41,939 nucleotides of DNA from Bacteroidaceae bacterium (GTDB lineage Bacteria; Bacteroidota; Bacteroidia; Bacteroidales; Bacteroidaceae). The notes under the pieces are model-generated. The model saw only the letters and a list, made by a program, of their open reading frames with translations. It was not told where the DNA came from and did not search any database. Every line of letters begins with the position of its first letter. The stretch's first letter is position 1. Both the position numbers and the translations under genes were made by a program. The stretch lies in contig JAGASY010000129.1 in the NCBI GenBank assembly GCA_017621515.1, positions 1-41,939 of the forward strand. Reading direction: 5' to 3'. Positions 9,009 to 16,739 of the stretch are shown here, piece after piece.

Positions 9009-9872
9009 TCATTCAGACTTTGATATTGCCCTCCTATATTTTCCCGGAGACATACCTTTTTCTTTCGTGAACACTCTCACGAAATGCGGCAAGTCATTAA
9101 ACCCCACCAAATAGCATATCTCAGACACAGACTTCTGTGAGTGTCTCAACAGCTCACAAGCTGTGCCCAAACGGTATTGTGTGACAAACTGCGAAAAAGT
9201 CATTCCCTTGCATCGCTTGAAATAGGAACAAAATGCAGAACGGTTCATCCCCACTTCAGCCGCAATATCGTCCAAAGCAATAGGATGAACATAATGCGCC
9301 ATCACGTATGTACAGATTTGTTGCATACGTCGTACATCTCGTTCAATACGCATCGGCTTTCCGACAAAAGTATAATCGGACGAAGTAAAAATGAGCGGCA
9401 ACAGACGGAACATCACGCTCAAACGTCCCAGTTCGTCCATACCGTTCATCTCGACCAAAGCTTTACGAATCACTCGTGAACTTTCCGTTCCAAACTTTAG
9501 CGCATCGGTCGGAAACATCACACCCATCAGTCTGTTCCTCAATTCAGGGAACACCTCCATGCAACGTTCCACCAACGAATGGCTAAAAGCCACCATCAAA
9601 TAACGGACACATCCATCCTTATCCGCACTCTCGGCAGCATACTCCCAACGATGGAGCATAGACGGTGGAATCAGAGCCACATCGCCCGCAACAAAAGACT
9701 GCAATGTATCGCCAGCCATACGATTGCCATGTCCATGAACCACATAATACAACTCCCACGCATCATGACGGTGCAATTTGGCTTCAAGGCTAACCTCTAT
9801 TCTCTGGTCAATGAAGAAGAACGAATGGTCCTCCACTTCTGGCAATTCATAAGGAATAGCTGTATCTTCCAT
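9009..9872 (-). CDS. AraC-family transcriptional regulator
   Basis: The protein has an N-terminal cupin-like ligand-sensing region, about residues 15-120, with HRHDAWELYYV typical of AraC-type sensor barrels. A C-terminal double HTH domain covers about 185-285 (LDDIAAEVGMNRSAFCSYF in the first helix-turn-helix, VSEICYLVGFNDLPHFVRVF in the second, ending GMSPGKYR). The ATG at 9872 gives 287 residues and starts at the cupin domain. An ATG at 9941 would add 23 residues, including a hydrophobic stretch, and is less likely. No target gene is obvious: the neighbours are a frameshifted RhuM gene and a protease gene on the other strand. The inducer is unknown. Confidence 0.9.
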   Translation of the reverse strand: MEDTAIPYELPEVEDHSFFFIDQRIEVSLEAKLHRHDAWELYYVVHGHGNRMAGDTLQSFVAGDVALIPPSMLHRWEYAAESADKDGCVRYLMVAFSHSLVERCMEVFPELRNRLMGVMFPTDALKFGTESSRVIRKALVEMNGMDELGRLSVMFRLLPLIFTSSDYTFVGKPMRIERDVRRMQQICTYVMAHYVHPIALDDIAAEVGMNRSAFCSYFKRCKGMTFSQFVTQYRLGTACELLRHSQKSVSEICYLVGFNDLPHFVRVFTKEKGMSPGKYRRAISKSE

Positions 9873-9964
9873 AAGAAAAAAATAAAATAAAAATGCTGAC
9901 ATTGTATGAGTATAACCTTCACGAAACGGATGAATCAACATATCATGAAAGTAAACTTTCTTAC

Positions 9965-10968
9965 TTATTCACCACCTTTCTTACCAAAGTTCTCGATGTT
10001 TTTAATCGACAACAGATAATCGTGCTCCACATCGCTAATAGTACGTTGCTTATATTTACGATATTCATTTGTGGCATGTTCCATCGCCTCTTCATGAGAA
10101 ACACTTCCTGAACCTTGCAGAAGCCTTTCACCAGTCATAGTCAAAATCCTATCCAAATAAGCAGCCCAGTCATTCATTGTCATCGGTTGCTCTCTTTCCG
10201 CTTGCCGTTCCGCAAAATCCAAATAGCCGGACACTAATTGTCCCATAGCACGAAGTTCCTTTTCATCCAAATAATTCTTTGCAGTTTTGGCTTCCAATAA
10301 TGTAGGGTGATTTCCCTTAAAGGTCAACAGTCCCATAAAATCTTTTTCAGCATCAGCCCGGTCAACAATAAGTTCAACCGCAGTATGCCCATGAATTGCA
10401 TAATGTATCTTATTCTGAACTTTCTTGAAAAATTCCTGTGAAACAGAAGCTCTTGGGTCATAGTCAATACTGGTAGCATATATTTCAAGAACTTGACGAT
10501 AGAAAACCTTCTCTGAGGCACGAATATCTCTAATTTTTGTCAACAAATCCTTCCAGTAACCGCCACACCAAGATTTTTCAAACGCTCGTCATCAAGGGTA
10601 AACCCCTTTATCATATATTCTTTTAGACGCTGAGTTGCCCACTGACGAAATCGTGTTGCAATAATAGAGCGGACACGATAACCAAGAGCTATTATCATAT
10701 CTAAATTATAGAAAGCCATTTCTCTTTCTACACTTCTATCTCCCTCTTCTTGAACCTGTCGGAATTTCCGACAGGTTGCTTCCTTCACCAACTCTCCCTC
10801 TTCATATATGTGCTTTATATGTTCAACAACATTGGTTCTGGAGGTCTGATAAAGTTCACACATCTGAGCCTGAGTAAGCCATAGAGTCTCATCTTCAAGC
10901 TTCACATCTATCTTTGTCCGCCCATCAGCGGCTGTGTATATGATTATTTTGTTCTCCTCCATATTCAT
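9965..10968 (-). pseudogene. RhuM-family protein gene, broken by a frameshift
   Basis: Two overlapping frames together make one RhuM (SPI-3 virulence-type) protein. The first (10540-10968) carries the N-terminal region with LTQAQMCELYQTSRTNV and YNLDMIIALGYRVRS and stops soon after FTLDDERLKNLG. The second (9965-10546) continues with LLTKIRDIRASEK, SIDYDP and HGHTAVELI, in the order expected of the family. The break lies around 10550-10570. Reading GGTGTGGC there as GGTGGTGGC restores a Gly-rich turn and Tyr-Trp-Lys-Asp before LLTK, so a one-base loss is the simplest explanation. A sequencing error or a regulated slip cannot be excluded. The function of RhuM is not established; homologues are common in mobile and defence regions. 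Confidence 0.82.
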
Positions 10969-11029
10969 TACAGTTTTATTATTTTGCGGCTATACCTTCC
11001 ATAAGAAACAAATCAAACTTACCTGATTG

Positions 11030-11037
11030 CAAATATA
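11030..11037 (-). promoter_or_regulatory. candidate -7 box for the RhuM gene
   Basis: TATATTTG on the minus strand matches TAnnTTTG, about 60 bases upstream of the RhuM start at 10968. Confidence 0.35.
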
Positions 11038-11085
11038 CAACAAATCTGCGATACAATAAAACAAATACATAGCAATACCAAAGCA

Positions 11086-11093
11086 TAACTTTG
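11086..11093 (+). promoter_or_regulatory. candidate -7 box for the nitroreductase gene
   Basis: TAACTTTG matches TAnnTTTG and lies 50 bases before the nitroreductase ATG. The box is back to back with the divergent RhuM box. Confidence 0.45.
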
Positions 11094-11143
11094 CAGCCGA
11101 AAACAAAAAAGAACAAGAAACATAATCTTAAAAACATATTGTT

Positions 11144-11770
11144 ATGGAATTGTACGAAGTATTGGAGAAACGTCGCACATACCGCGACTACTCCGACCGT
11201 GAAGTGAGTGATGAAATCATTAAAAGAGTAATCGGTGCAGCATTCAAAGCTCCAACCAACGACCATCTGCGCCAACTTGAATTTATCGTAGTGCGCAACC
11301 GTGAGAACATTGCCAAGGTAATTGCCCCACTTGTGAAGAATATGGCAGCATTCAAAGAACTTGTTTTTGAAGTTGATGACACAGGCGACAAGGACAAAAT
11401 GGAAATGTTCGCCGATGCACTGCCCAAGCAACAGAAAATGCTCATGGAGAGCGGACTGCTCATCCTGCCGTTTTTCCGCCAAAAACAAAGTCCACTTCTG
11501 AAACCTGTGGAACAAAGCTCGCTCAACTATTTCGCTTCGGCATGGTGCGCACTGGAGAACATGCTTCTCGCAGCCACCAGCGAAGGACTGGGAAGCGTTT
11601 TCCATATCCCGGTGGGCGACGAGGCAGACAAAATAAAGAAGATTGTAGGTGCGCCCGAAGACTACGAGTTCATCTGCCTTCTGACAATGGGATACCCCGC
11701 AGAAAAAGCGTTCTTACCCAAACAAAAAATAATTAACATCGAAGAAAGAATACATACAAACGTCTGGTGA
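11144..11770 (+). CDS. nitroreductase-family FMN oxidoreductase
   Basis: This is a predicted FMN-dependent NAD(P)H oxidoreductase of the nitroreductase superfamily; the natural substrate is unknown. The N-terminus carries the family opening, LEKRRTYRDYSDREV, whose Arg residues contact the FMN phosphate. KAPTNDHLRQLEFIVV follows at about residues 35-50. The central AWCALENMLLAATSEGLGS and the late LLTMGYPAEK are also typical. The length of 208 residues is normal. A long open frame on the opposite strand (10979-11605) is only its shadow. The gene appears to be single, with a non-coding region of 1 kb downstream. Confidence 0.9.
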   Translation: MELYEVLEKRRTYRDYSDREVSDEIIKRVIGAAFKAPTNDHLRQLEFIVVRNRENIAKVIAPLVKNMAAFKELVFEVDDTGDKDKMEMFADALPKQQKMLMESGLLILPFFRQKQSPLLKPVEQSSLNYFASAWCALENMLLAATSEGLGSVFHIPVGDEADKIKKIVGAPEDYEFICLLTMGYPAEKAFLPKQKIINIEERIHTNVW

Positions 11771-11993
11771 CACGACAATATGAAAGGACATATTCTGATA
11801 TCGTCAGCAAACATTCTGTTCGGATTCTATCTGTCAAGTATAAATTCACAGAAAGCCAATGTCGGCATCGCTATAACAAGAAAATGAGTCCCCATAAAAA
11901 AAATTTTGACATCACTTTTTGGAGGGTAGCTCTATTTTGACAAAATGATAGCATATCCTTAATAATAAAACCCAATTTACCAATTATACATAT

Positions 11994-12101
11994 TTATACT
12001 ATCTTTTTGATATTGCCAAATGTTAAAATTTCAAGCCCTCTGGAACGCTCCAAAATGAAGCACGACGAACTTTTCTCGAAGAATGGAGATTCTGTACGCA
12101 T
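11994..12101 (-). CDS. possible 35-codon frame conserved between repeat copies
   Basis: This minus-strand frame from ATG at 12101 encodes 35 residues beginning MRTESPFFEKSSS and continuing RGLEILTF. Copy B (41504-41734) starts with the related MRVESPFFDKSSS and RGLGILTF; about 24 of the first 33 residues are identical. Some codon differences are synonymous and others are not. It may be a real small peptide, or only a frame kept open because the DNA element is conserved. No ribosome binding site was identified. Confidence 0.25.
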   Translation of the reverse strand: MRTESPFFEKSSSCFILERSRGLEILTFGNIKKIV

Positions 12102-12208
12102 TTCTAAAAGCTTCAGTGAATTGTGAAATTGTGTTTCGTTTTAGAGCGGTTCTTTTACATTTATTTATCTTCAGCGAAGAGTCTTTTTGAGAAAAGTACT
12201 AAGTTTTG

Positions 12209-12317
12209 AAATTTTCAGCGCACTCTCGTTAAATTTTCAGCGCACTGCAATTTTAACCACAGCGCACTGGAAATTCTCTCACTGTGCGCTGAAAATTTGA
12301 AAACAGCGCGCTGAAAA
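12209..12317. repeat. cluster of AGCGCACT motifs with 22-bp phasing
   Basis: AGCGCACT occurs at 12217-12224, 12239-12246 and 12261-12268, exactly 22 bases apart. The first two are preceded by AAATTTTC. The inverted form GTGCGCTGAAAATTT is at 12284-12298, making a 15-bp perfect inverted repeat with 12231-12245. A related GCGCGCTGAAAA follows at about 12306-12317. It could form a hairpin or a multi-site protein target. Confidence 0.8.
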
Positions 12318-12721
12318 GATAAAAACAGCAGGAAACAGAGAAAAAGACAGCAGACCTCAGTTGAAATGTTAAGAAATATATAATTCACCATCTTGGAAAA
12401 AATTCGGAACAAGAACTTAAAAAGAAGTGGATTTGAGGTGGCATTTGAAGATAAAAACGACGTCTTTAGTTGTAACATATTAATAATCAGTAGATTATCA
12501 GAATATAGAAAAATCTCAAAAAATTGCGTCCGGTGCATTTTTTTGAGTGTTTTGGACAATTTTATATCAACTTGATATTCAACAACTTATCTCAAAGTCA
12601 AAAATTTTATCTCTTTGCCACCGACAAAGAATCGCTCCAAGTGTTAAATTTTCATTTTGGGCGAAAATATCATTTTGTCAAATCGAAAAAGGCAATTTAG
12701 CATGTTTTTTTGTTGTTTTTA

Positions 12722-12781
12722 GCGGATGCTTTCGATTAATTCTGGTGGATATATTCACTTGAATCAATCGAAAGCATCCGC
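12722..12781. repeat. long hairpin (21-bp arms) at the edge of the restriction-modification block
   Basis: GCGGATGCTTTCGATT at 12722-12737 is perfectly repeated in inverse at 12766-12781. Allowing one mismatch, the arms extend to 21 bases (12722-12742 and 12761-12781) around an 18-base loop. It lies just past the end of the minus-strand HTH-endonuclease-acidic protein operon. Neither side carries a T-run in the right place for a classic terminator. Confidence 0.8.
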
Positions 12782-12799
12782 AGAAATGAATGAATACAA

Positions 12800-13255
12800 T
12801 TATTTTATAATGGTCAAATCACCATCATCAAACCCAACAGCGATATGTTCAACCTGAAAAATCTTCAAATCAGAAAGTTCATCAACCAAATCTTTGAGAA
12901 TTGACACAATCATTTCTAACACTTCTTCCCATTTCAAATCATCAGAAAGTCCAAGGCACGAGCACAGCCGTTGAGTCGGTTCAAAGTCTTCGTCACAAGC
13001 CCAATCATCATCTTCTTCATCAAAGCTGGCAGAACCTATCATATCTATAGCATAAGGTCCTTCGTAGAGATTAAAATTCAGAGCCACAATGTTAGAAGGC
13101 AATTTGTCCGTCTGGTCAATATTGATAATCCACCTTTTGATGATTTCTTTTACATCCTTTGCTTCCTGTACATCCTTTGTTTCTTGTTTCTTATTAAAAA
13201 TCGACATAAGCCAACTTTTAACGGTCTTCTTTAAGTTCTTTGTTTCTGCATTCAT
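12800..13255 (-). CDS. small acidic hypothetical protein, third gene of the restriction operon
   Basis: The 151-residue soluble protein begins with a basic amphipathic segment (NLKKTVKSWLMSIFNKK) and a Lys/Glu-rich helix. A domain follows with a very acidic loop, SFDEEDDDWACDEDFEP, near residues 76-92, and hydrophobic helices at the end. Its ATG lies five bases after the endonuclease stop, so the two are almost certainly cotranscribed. The acidic, Trp-Cys-containing domain recalls immunity-type proteins of polymorphic toxin systems, but I cannot name a family. A role as an inhibitor or accessory of the endonuclease is only a guess from position. Confidence 0.65.
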   Translation of the reverse strand: MNAETKNLKKTVKSWLMSIFNKKQETKDVQEAKDVKEIIKRWIINIDQTDKLPSNIVALNFNLYEGPYAIDMIGSASFDEEDDDWACDEDFEPTQRLCSCLGLSDDLKWEEVLEMIVSILKDLVDELSDLKIFQVEHIAVGFDDGDLTIIK

Positions 13256-13260
13256 ATTAT

Positions 13261-14007
13261 TTATTCTATATTTTCATAATCTTCATAAAGCAATCTAAGA
13301 TTTGATTCAAGAATTCTAAACCCACCTCCATGATCATGAGATTTTCCATACTTAGTACCAGACTGATACGAACCTATTCTTATATCATACATTATTAGAC
13401 CATTGTTTAGTAAATCAAGAAACTTTTCAAGTGAAGGTCTTGAGTATATTTCAGCTTTATCAAAATAGAAAAATTCATCATTTCCTCTATATTCACGTTT
13501 TGCGCTAACATAAAAAAGATTTTTTAGTTTCTTATGAAGTATTGCTTCAATACTTTCATAGGTATAGCCCACATTATCATCTATTAATAACTTTGTCTCG
13601 ATATCATAAACACCTATTTTGATTAATCCTTTGGCATCGTTTATTAACTGAAATGAAAATTTTCCATTTGATGTATTGAGTTTATTTGCAAACATAGAAG
13701 TATGCAACTTTTTCAACGATGGATTGTCTTCATACGGTATGCCATATTTATCCTTTAGATAGGTGTTTGCACTTGGTGGGAAAGTCGGAACTTTGGTAAA
13801 TAACGTAATATATGAAGATGCATCTTCTCTATGGGATTTAATTTCATAACCATATAAATCTGCATCATCTATGTTATTTTCAACAACTCCTACATAATCT
13901 TCAAAAGTTTTACCTATTCCTGTATTATTTTTGCGGTTAGACCGAACATAACCTAACGCTTTTACAGCATAAAAACTTTCAATTATTTTTTCTCTATTAC
14001 TCTTCAT
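13261..14007 (-). CDS. MvaI/BcnI-family type II restriction endonuclease
   Basis: The predicted endonuclease resembles BcnI along its whole length. FEDYVGVVENNIDDADLYG is followed by the strand YEIKSHRE, which carries the catalytic D...E-x-K pattern (D50, E55, K57), and then YITLFTKVP. A conserved SHDHGGGFRI segment occurs near the C-terminus, where BcnI has a comparable His-Asp-Arg-Gly stretch. The length of 248 residues fits the family, whose known members cut within CCSGG or CCWGG; the site of this one is unknown. It overlaps the upstream HTH gene by 11 bases and is divergent from the methyltransferase. AT-rich codon use sets it apart from housekeeping neighbours and suggests transfer. Confidence 0.85.
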   Translation of the reverse strand: MKSNREKIIESFYAVKALGYVRSNRKNNTGIGKTFEDYVGVVENNIDDADLYGYEIKSHREDASSYITLFTKVPTFPPSANTYLKDKYGIPYEDNPSLKKLHTSMFANKLNTSNGKFSFQLINDAKGLIKIGVYDIETKLLIDDNVGYTYESIEAILHKKLKNLFYVSAKREYRGNDEFFYFDKAEIYSRPSLEKFLDLLNNGLIMYDIRIGSYQSGTKYGKSHDHGGGFRILESNLRLLYEDYENIE

Positions 14008-14284
14008 ACTGAATAATTTTTTGAATTAAAAGATCCACAACATTAATGTTTTTAGAATATTCGTCATCATTAATAAAAAGTTGTTCAATGGAAATATGAA
14101 ATAGTTTACATATTTTATATAATTGCGATAAAGTATATTTTTGAGAATATTTAAGTGATTCCACATTACCAATCTGCCCGTCACTCAATCCCAAATGGTT
14201 AGCTAATTGATTTTGACTGTATTGATTAGCTTCTCTTAATTTTCGAACTTTACCAATTATTTCTATCTGATATTCAGTTTTCAT
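13997..14284 (-). CDS. HTH (XRE-type) controller protein of the restriction-modification system
   Basis: The 95-residue DNA-binding protein has a Cro/CI-type helix-turn-helix at about residues 8-65 (NQLANHLGLSDGQIGNVES, then LYKICKLFHISIEQLF). Genes of this kind placed directly before a type II endonuclease are usually C proteins. They delay the nuclease until methylation is complete. The ATG at 14284 starts just before the HTH region; an upstream TTG-type extension to 14332 is less likely. It overlaps the endonuclease start by 11 bases. Its operator probably lies in the 134 bases shared with the divergent methyltransferase gene. Confidence 0.85.
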   Translation of the reverse strand: MKTEYQIEIIGKVRKLREANQYSQNQLANHLGLSDGQIGNVESLKYSQKYTLSQLYKICKLFHISIEQLFINDDEYSKNINVVDLLIQKIIQYEE

Positions 14285-14308
14285 AAAAGAATATTTTTTA
14301 ATACGTTT

Positions 14309-14399
14309 CAAAAATAGATTATTTACCAGCAAATGCCACCCTTAAAATGTGAGTATTCAAGATTCACTCCCACTATTCTAAAAGTTTTCTGTATATTTG
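14309..14399. promoter_or_regulatory. divergent promoter region between controller and methyltransferase genes
   Basis: On the minus strand TATTTTTG (14309-14316) and on the plus strand TATATTTG (14392-14399) match the TAnnTTTG -7 box. The second lies 19 bases before the methyltransferase ATG. Between them is a short imperfect dyad, GTGAGT at 14349-14354 with ACTC at 14366-14369, which could be a controller operator. I see no clear duplicated C-box. Confidence 0.4.
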
Positions 14400-14418
14400 C
14401 ATCTAAATAAATTGGAAT

Positions 14419-15657
14419 ATGTTTAAGAGAACTTTTAATGATTGGTGGAGTTTCAAAACTGCTAACACAAAGGAATACACCCATTGTTATCATAATTACC
14501 CCGCAATGATGATACCACAAGTTGCAAGAGCTTTAATAAACGATTACAAACCCAAAGATGGAATTAAATTACTTTTCGATCCTTATATGGGTAGTGGCAC
14601 TTCATTGGTTGAAGCAAATATTTGCAATATCAATGCTATAGGAACAGATTTGAATCCTCTTGCAAGAATGATGGCAAAAGTAAAAACAACTCATTATGAC
14701 GAGAAGAAGATAAAAGATTATTTTTCTTTTATTCAATCAAACTTGGTATTCTATAATGATTCTTTTGTTGAGAATAGAGATTTTAGCCGCATTTCAAATC
14801 ATGCTTTCTGGTACAAGCAAGAGGATTTATTGAAATTGTCATATCTTTCTCAATTAATAAAACAATGCGAAGATTGCCAAGATTTTTTTAATGTAGTGCT
14901 TTCGGAAGTGGTTAGAGAAGTTTCTTTTACACGCAACAGCGAATTTAAGCGTTATAAGATGTCTGACAAGCAATTAAAGAATTTCTCACCCGATACATTT
15001 AAATTATTTGAAACTAAGGTAATTCGAAATATTAAAGGGCTTTCTCAATTTAATACCGTTAAAAATAGCTGTTCTTCTAAAATATACGACTTCAACAGTG
15101 TGACAGAAATACCATCCGATATTATAGGTGAAGAAACTGTTGATATGGTCATAACTTCCCCTCCTTATGGTGATTCACATACAACTGTAGCGTATGGTCA
15201 GTTTTCAAGATGGAGTAATGAATGGTTTGGATTTGATGAGGCAAAAATTTTAGATAATATACTTATGGGAGGAAAAAAATACAAAGAAGTATCATTTCAA
15301 TCCAATTCCATTACTCCTGAATTAGAAAAAATAAAACAAATTGATTCTAAAAGATATCAAGAAGTAATATCCTTCTTATCAGACTACTATCATTCTATTG
15401 CAAATGTGGCTAAATGTATTAGACATGGTGGAGTCGTTTGCTATGTTGTAGGTAATAGAACTGTTAAAACGGTCCAAATTTCATTAGATTATTTCACAGT
15501 TGAGACTTTTTCTCAATTTGGGTTTAAACATATAAACACCATTGTCAGAAGAATCCCTAATAAACGGATGCCTTCCAAAAATAGCCCAACAAATGAACAA
15601 GGAAAGACAATAAGCACTATGAATAATGAATATATAGTCATACTCCAAAAGTGCTGA
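14419..15657 (+). CDS. type II DNA methyltransferase (SPPY motif, probably N4-cytosine)
   Basis: The SAM-binding motif DPYMGSGTSL is at residues 54-63, with the following acidic residue D77 in GTDLNP. The catalytic motif TSPPYG is at about 246-251. SPPY is typical of N4-cytosine methyltransferases, which fits BcnI-type systems that protect with N4-methylcytosine. About 185 residues lie between motif I and motif IV and probably hold the target-recognition domain, as in the alpha order. The length of 412 residues is normal. It is divergent from the controller-endonuclease operon and shares its low GC content. The modified base and site need direct methylome data. Confidence 0.88.
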   Translation: MFKRTFNDWWSFKTANTKEYTHCYHNYPAMMIPQVARALINDYKPKDGIKLLFDPYMGSGTSLVEANICNINAIGTDLNPLARMMAKVKTTHYDEKKIKDYFSFIQSNLVFYNDSFVENRDFSRISNHAFWYKQEDLLKLSYLSQLIKQCEDCQDFFNVVLSEVVREVSFTRNSEFKRYKMSDKQLKNFSPDTFKLFETKVIRNIKGLSQFNTVKNSCSSKIYDFNSVTEIPSDIIGEETVDMVITSPPYGDSHTTVAYGQFSRWSNEWFGFDEAKILDNILMGGKKYKEVSFQSNSITPELEKIKQIDSKRYQEVISFLSDYYHSIANVAKCIRHGGVVCYVVGNRTVKTVQISLDYFTVETFSQFGFKHINTIVRRIPNKRMPSKNSPTNEQGKTISTMNNEYIVILQKC

Positions 15658-15744
15658 TAAACCATAAGATACAAAACATGTGTAAAATATCACCAAACAA
15701 TTAATACTCTAAAATACAATATTATAACACGCATTAGACAAAAG

Positions 15745-16236
15745 ATGGAGAATTTTGCGGCTATAGACTTTGAGACCGCCAACAATGAGCGTTCATCTGT
15801 ATGTTCGGTTGGTATTGTAATAGTTCGGAACGGCTGTATCACAGACACATTCTACTCCCTCATCAACCCAGAACCCAATTATTACCACTACCGATGTTCT
15901 CAGGTACACGGACTGACTCGTGAGGACACGGAAGACGCTCCGGTGTTCCCTATTGTATGGAGACAAATAGAGCCGATGATTGAGGGACTGCCACTGGTGG
16001 CACATAACCGTCCTTTTGATGAAAGTTGTCTGAAAGCCGTTTTCCGCGTCTATCAAATGGACTATCCGGACTATGAGTTCCTTGACACTCTGCGCATATC
16101 GCGCCGAGTATTCCCCGAACTACCCAACCATCAGCTGCATACGGTCGCCGCCCGATGCGGTTACAGACTCGACAATCACCACCATGCCCTTGCAGATGCC
16201 GAAGCATGTGCATGGATTGCAAGAGAGATATTATAA
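15745..16236 (+). CDS. DnaQ-like DEDDh 3'-5' exonuclease
   Basis: This is a stand-alone exonuclease domain of the DNA polymerase III epsilon / RNase T type. All expected residues are visible: D8 and E10 in AAIDFETA, D92 in HNRPFDESCL, and the late HHALADAE with H146 and D151. The length of 163 residues covers one domain only. It may act in DNA repair or RNA trimming. It follows the methyltransferase after 87 bases on the same strand, but its higher GC content suggests it belongs to the older chromosome. Confidence 0.92.
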   Translation: MENFAAIDFETANNERSSVCSVGIVIVRNGCITDTFYSLINPEPNYYHYRCSQVHGLTREDTEDAPVFPIVWRQIEPMIEGLPLVAHNRPFDESCLKAVFRVYQMDYPDYEFLDTLRISRRVFPELPNHQLHTVAARCGYRLDNHHHALADAEACAWIAREIL

Positions 16237-16266
16237 ATAAAGGAAGAAAGAGAGTGTTTGATAATA

Positions 16267-16617
16267 TCACCATTCAAACAGGCTCTGCTGCTCGTATTCA
16301 GGCTTTTTCCTGACAGGTTTCGGCTGTATGACGTCATACTCCCAATTGTCGAAACACAATTCAAGCTGTACCATAAAATTCTTTTTCAGCCCATACATAC
16401 CCCACTTGCCGTTGATCCTCACAAACGGAGAATCTTTCCGTCTGCTCTGAGACCACAGAAACCACCGCACATTGGAATATATCTGGCGATAAAGGTCGGC
16501 ATCCTCAAACAGGCTGCAATTACAATTATATATATATTTCACAATACTGCACAACTTCATGCCCTCCGGCTTATATGCCAGAAGTTCTACCAACTGATTA
16601 TAATATATATTGTTCAT
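16267..16617 (-). CDS. small winged-helix-like protein
   Basis: The 116-residue soluble protein has alternating helices (YYNQLVELLAYKPEGM, SIVKYIYN) followed by YRQIYSNVRWFLWSQSRRKD and a strand FVRINGKWGMYGLKK. This pattern is like a winged-helix or HARE-type HTH, in which the terminal beta-hairpin carries a Gly-Lys-Trp-Gly wing. The C-terminus is a basic and polar tail. It converges with the exonuclease gene and is divergent from the sensor operon. DNA binding is an inference from shape only. Confidence 0.6.
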   Translation of the reverse strand: MNNIYYNQLVELLAYKPEGMKLCSIVKYIYNCNCSLFEDADLYRQIYSNVRWFLWSQSRRKDSPFVRINGKWGMYGLKKNFMVQLELCFDNWEYDVIQPKPVRKKPEYEQQSLFEW

Positions 16618-16708
16618 AATCCGGTCGCCGTTTGAAAAACCGGATGCTAATATACATTACATTTTTCAAAAAATGCACGGTTATAGTACAAAAGTCGCGA
16701 TAATGCGC

Positions 16709-16716
16709 TATTTTTG
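16709..16716 (+). promoter_or_regulatory. candidate -7 box for the sensor-kinase operon
   Basis: TATTTTTG matches TAnnTTTG and lies 23 bases upstream of the GTG start of the large sensor gene. Confidence 0.45.
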
Positions 16717-16739
16717 TATAAAAATGAAGTTTTAGCAAA

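Larger units (their letters stand above)
11887..12320 (+). repeat. dispersed intergenic repeat, copy A
   Basis: This stretch is colinear with 41521-41939. Shared anchors appear in the same order: AGTCCCCATAA, TGACAAAATG, AAATGTTAAAAT, AAGCCCTCTGG, CGACGAACTTTT, GTGTTTCGTTTT, CGGTTCTTTTACATTT, GCGAAGAGTCTTTT, then AGCGCACTG motifs. The distance from the first anchor to AAATGTTAAAAT is 131 bases here and 130 in copy B. The element encodes no known transposase. Its 3' part carries phased GCGCAC motifs. Confidence 0.85.
11771..12799. other. 1-kb AT-rich intergenic region with a dispersed repeat and hairpins
   Basis: No convincing protein gene lies here apart from a short conserved frame inside the repeat. 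The region holds repeat copy A (about 11887-12320), a cluster of AGCGCACT motifs, and a long hairpin at 12722-12781 next to the restriction-modification block. Base composition falls sharply compared with the nitroreductase gene. Confidence 0.7.

Noticed and set aside
10979..11605. 208-codon minus-strand open frame
   Set aside because: It lies antisense to the nitroreductase, which has full family motifs. The minus frame's Phe- and Cys-rich translation is typical of a shadow.
12215..12559. 114-codon minus-strand frame in the repeat region
   Set aside because: The translation is low-complexity Phe/Leu/Ser, there is no start signal, and copy B does not preserve it.
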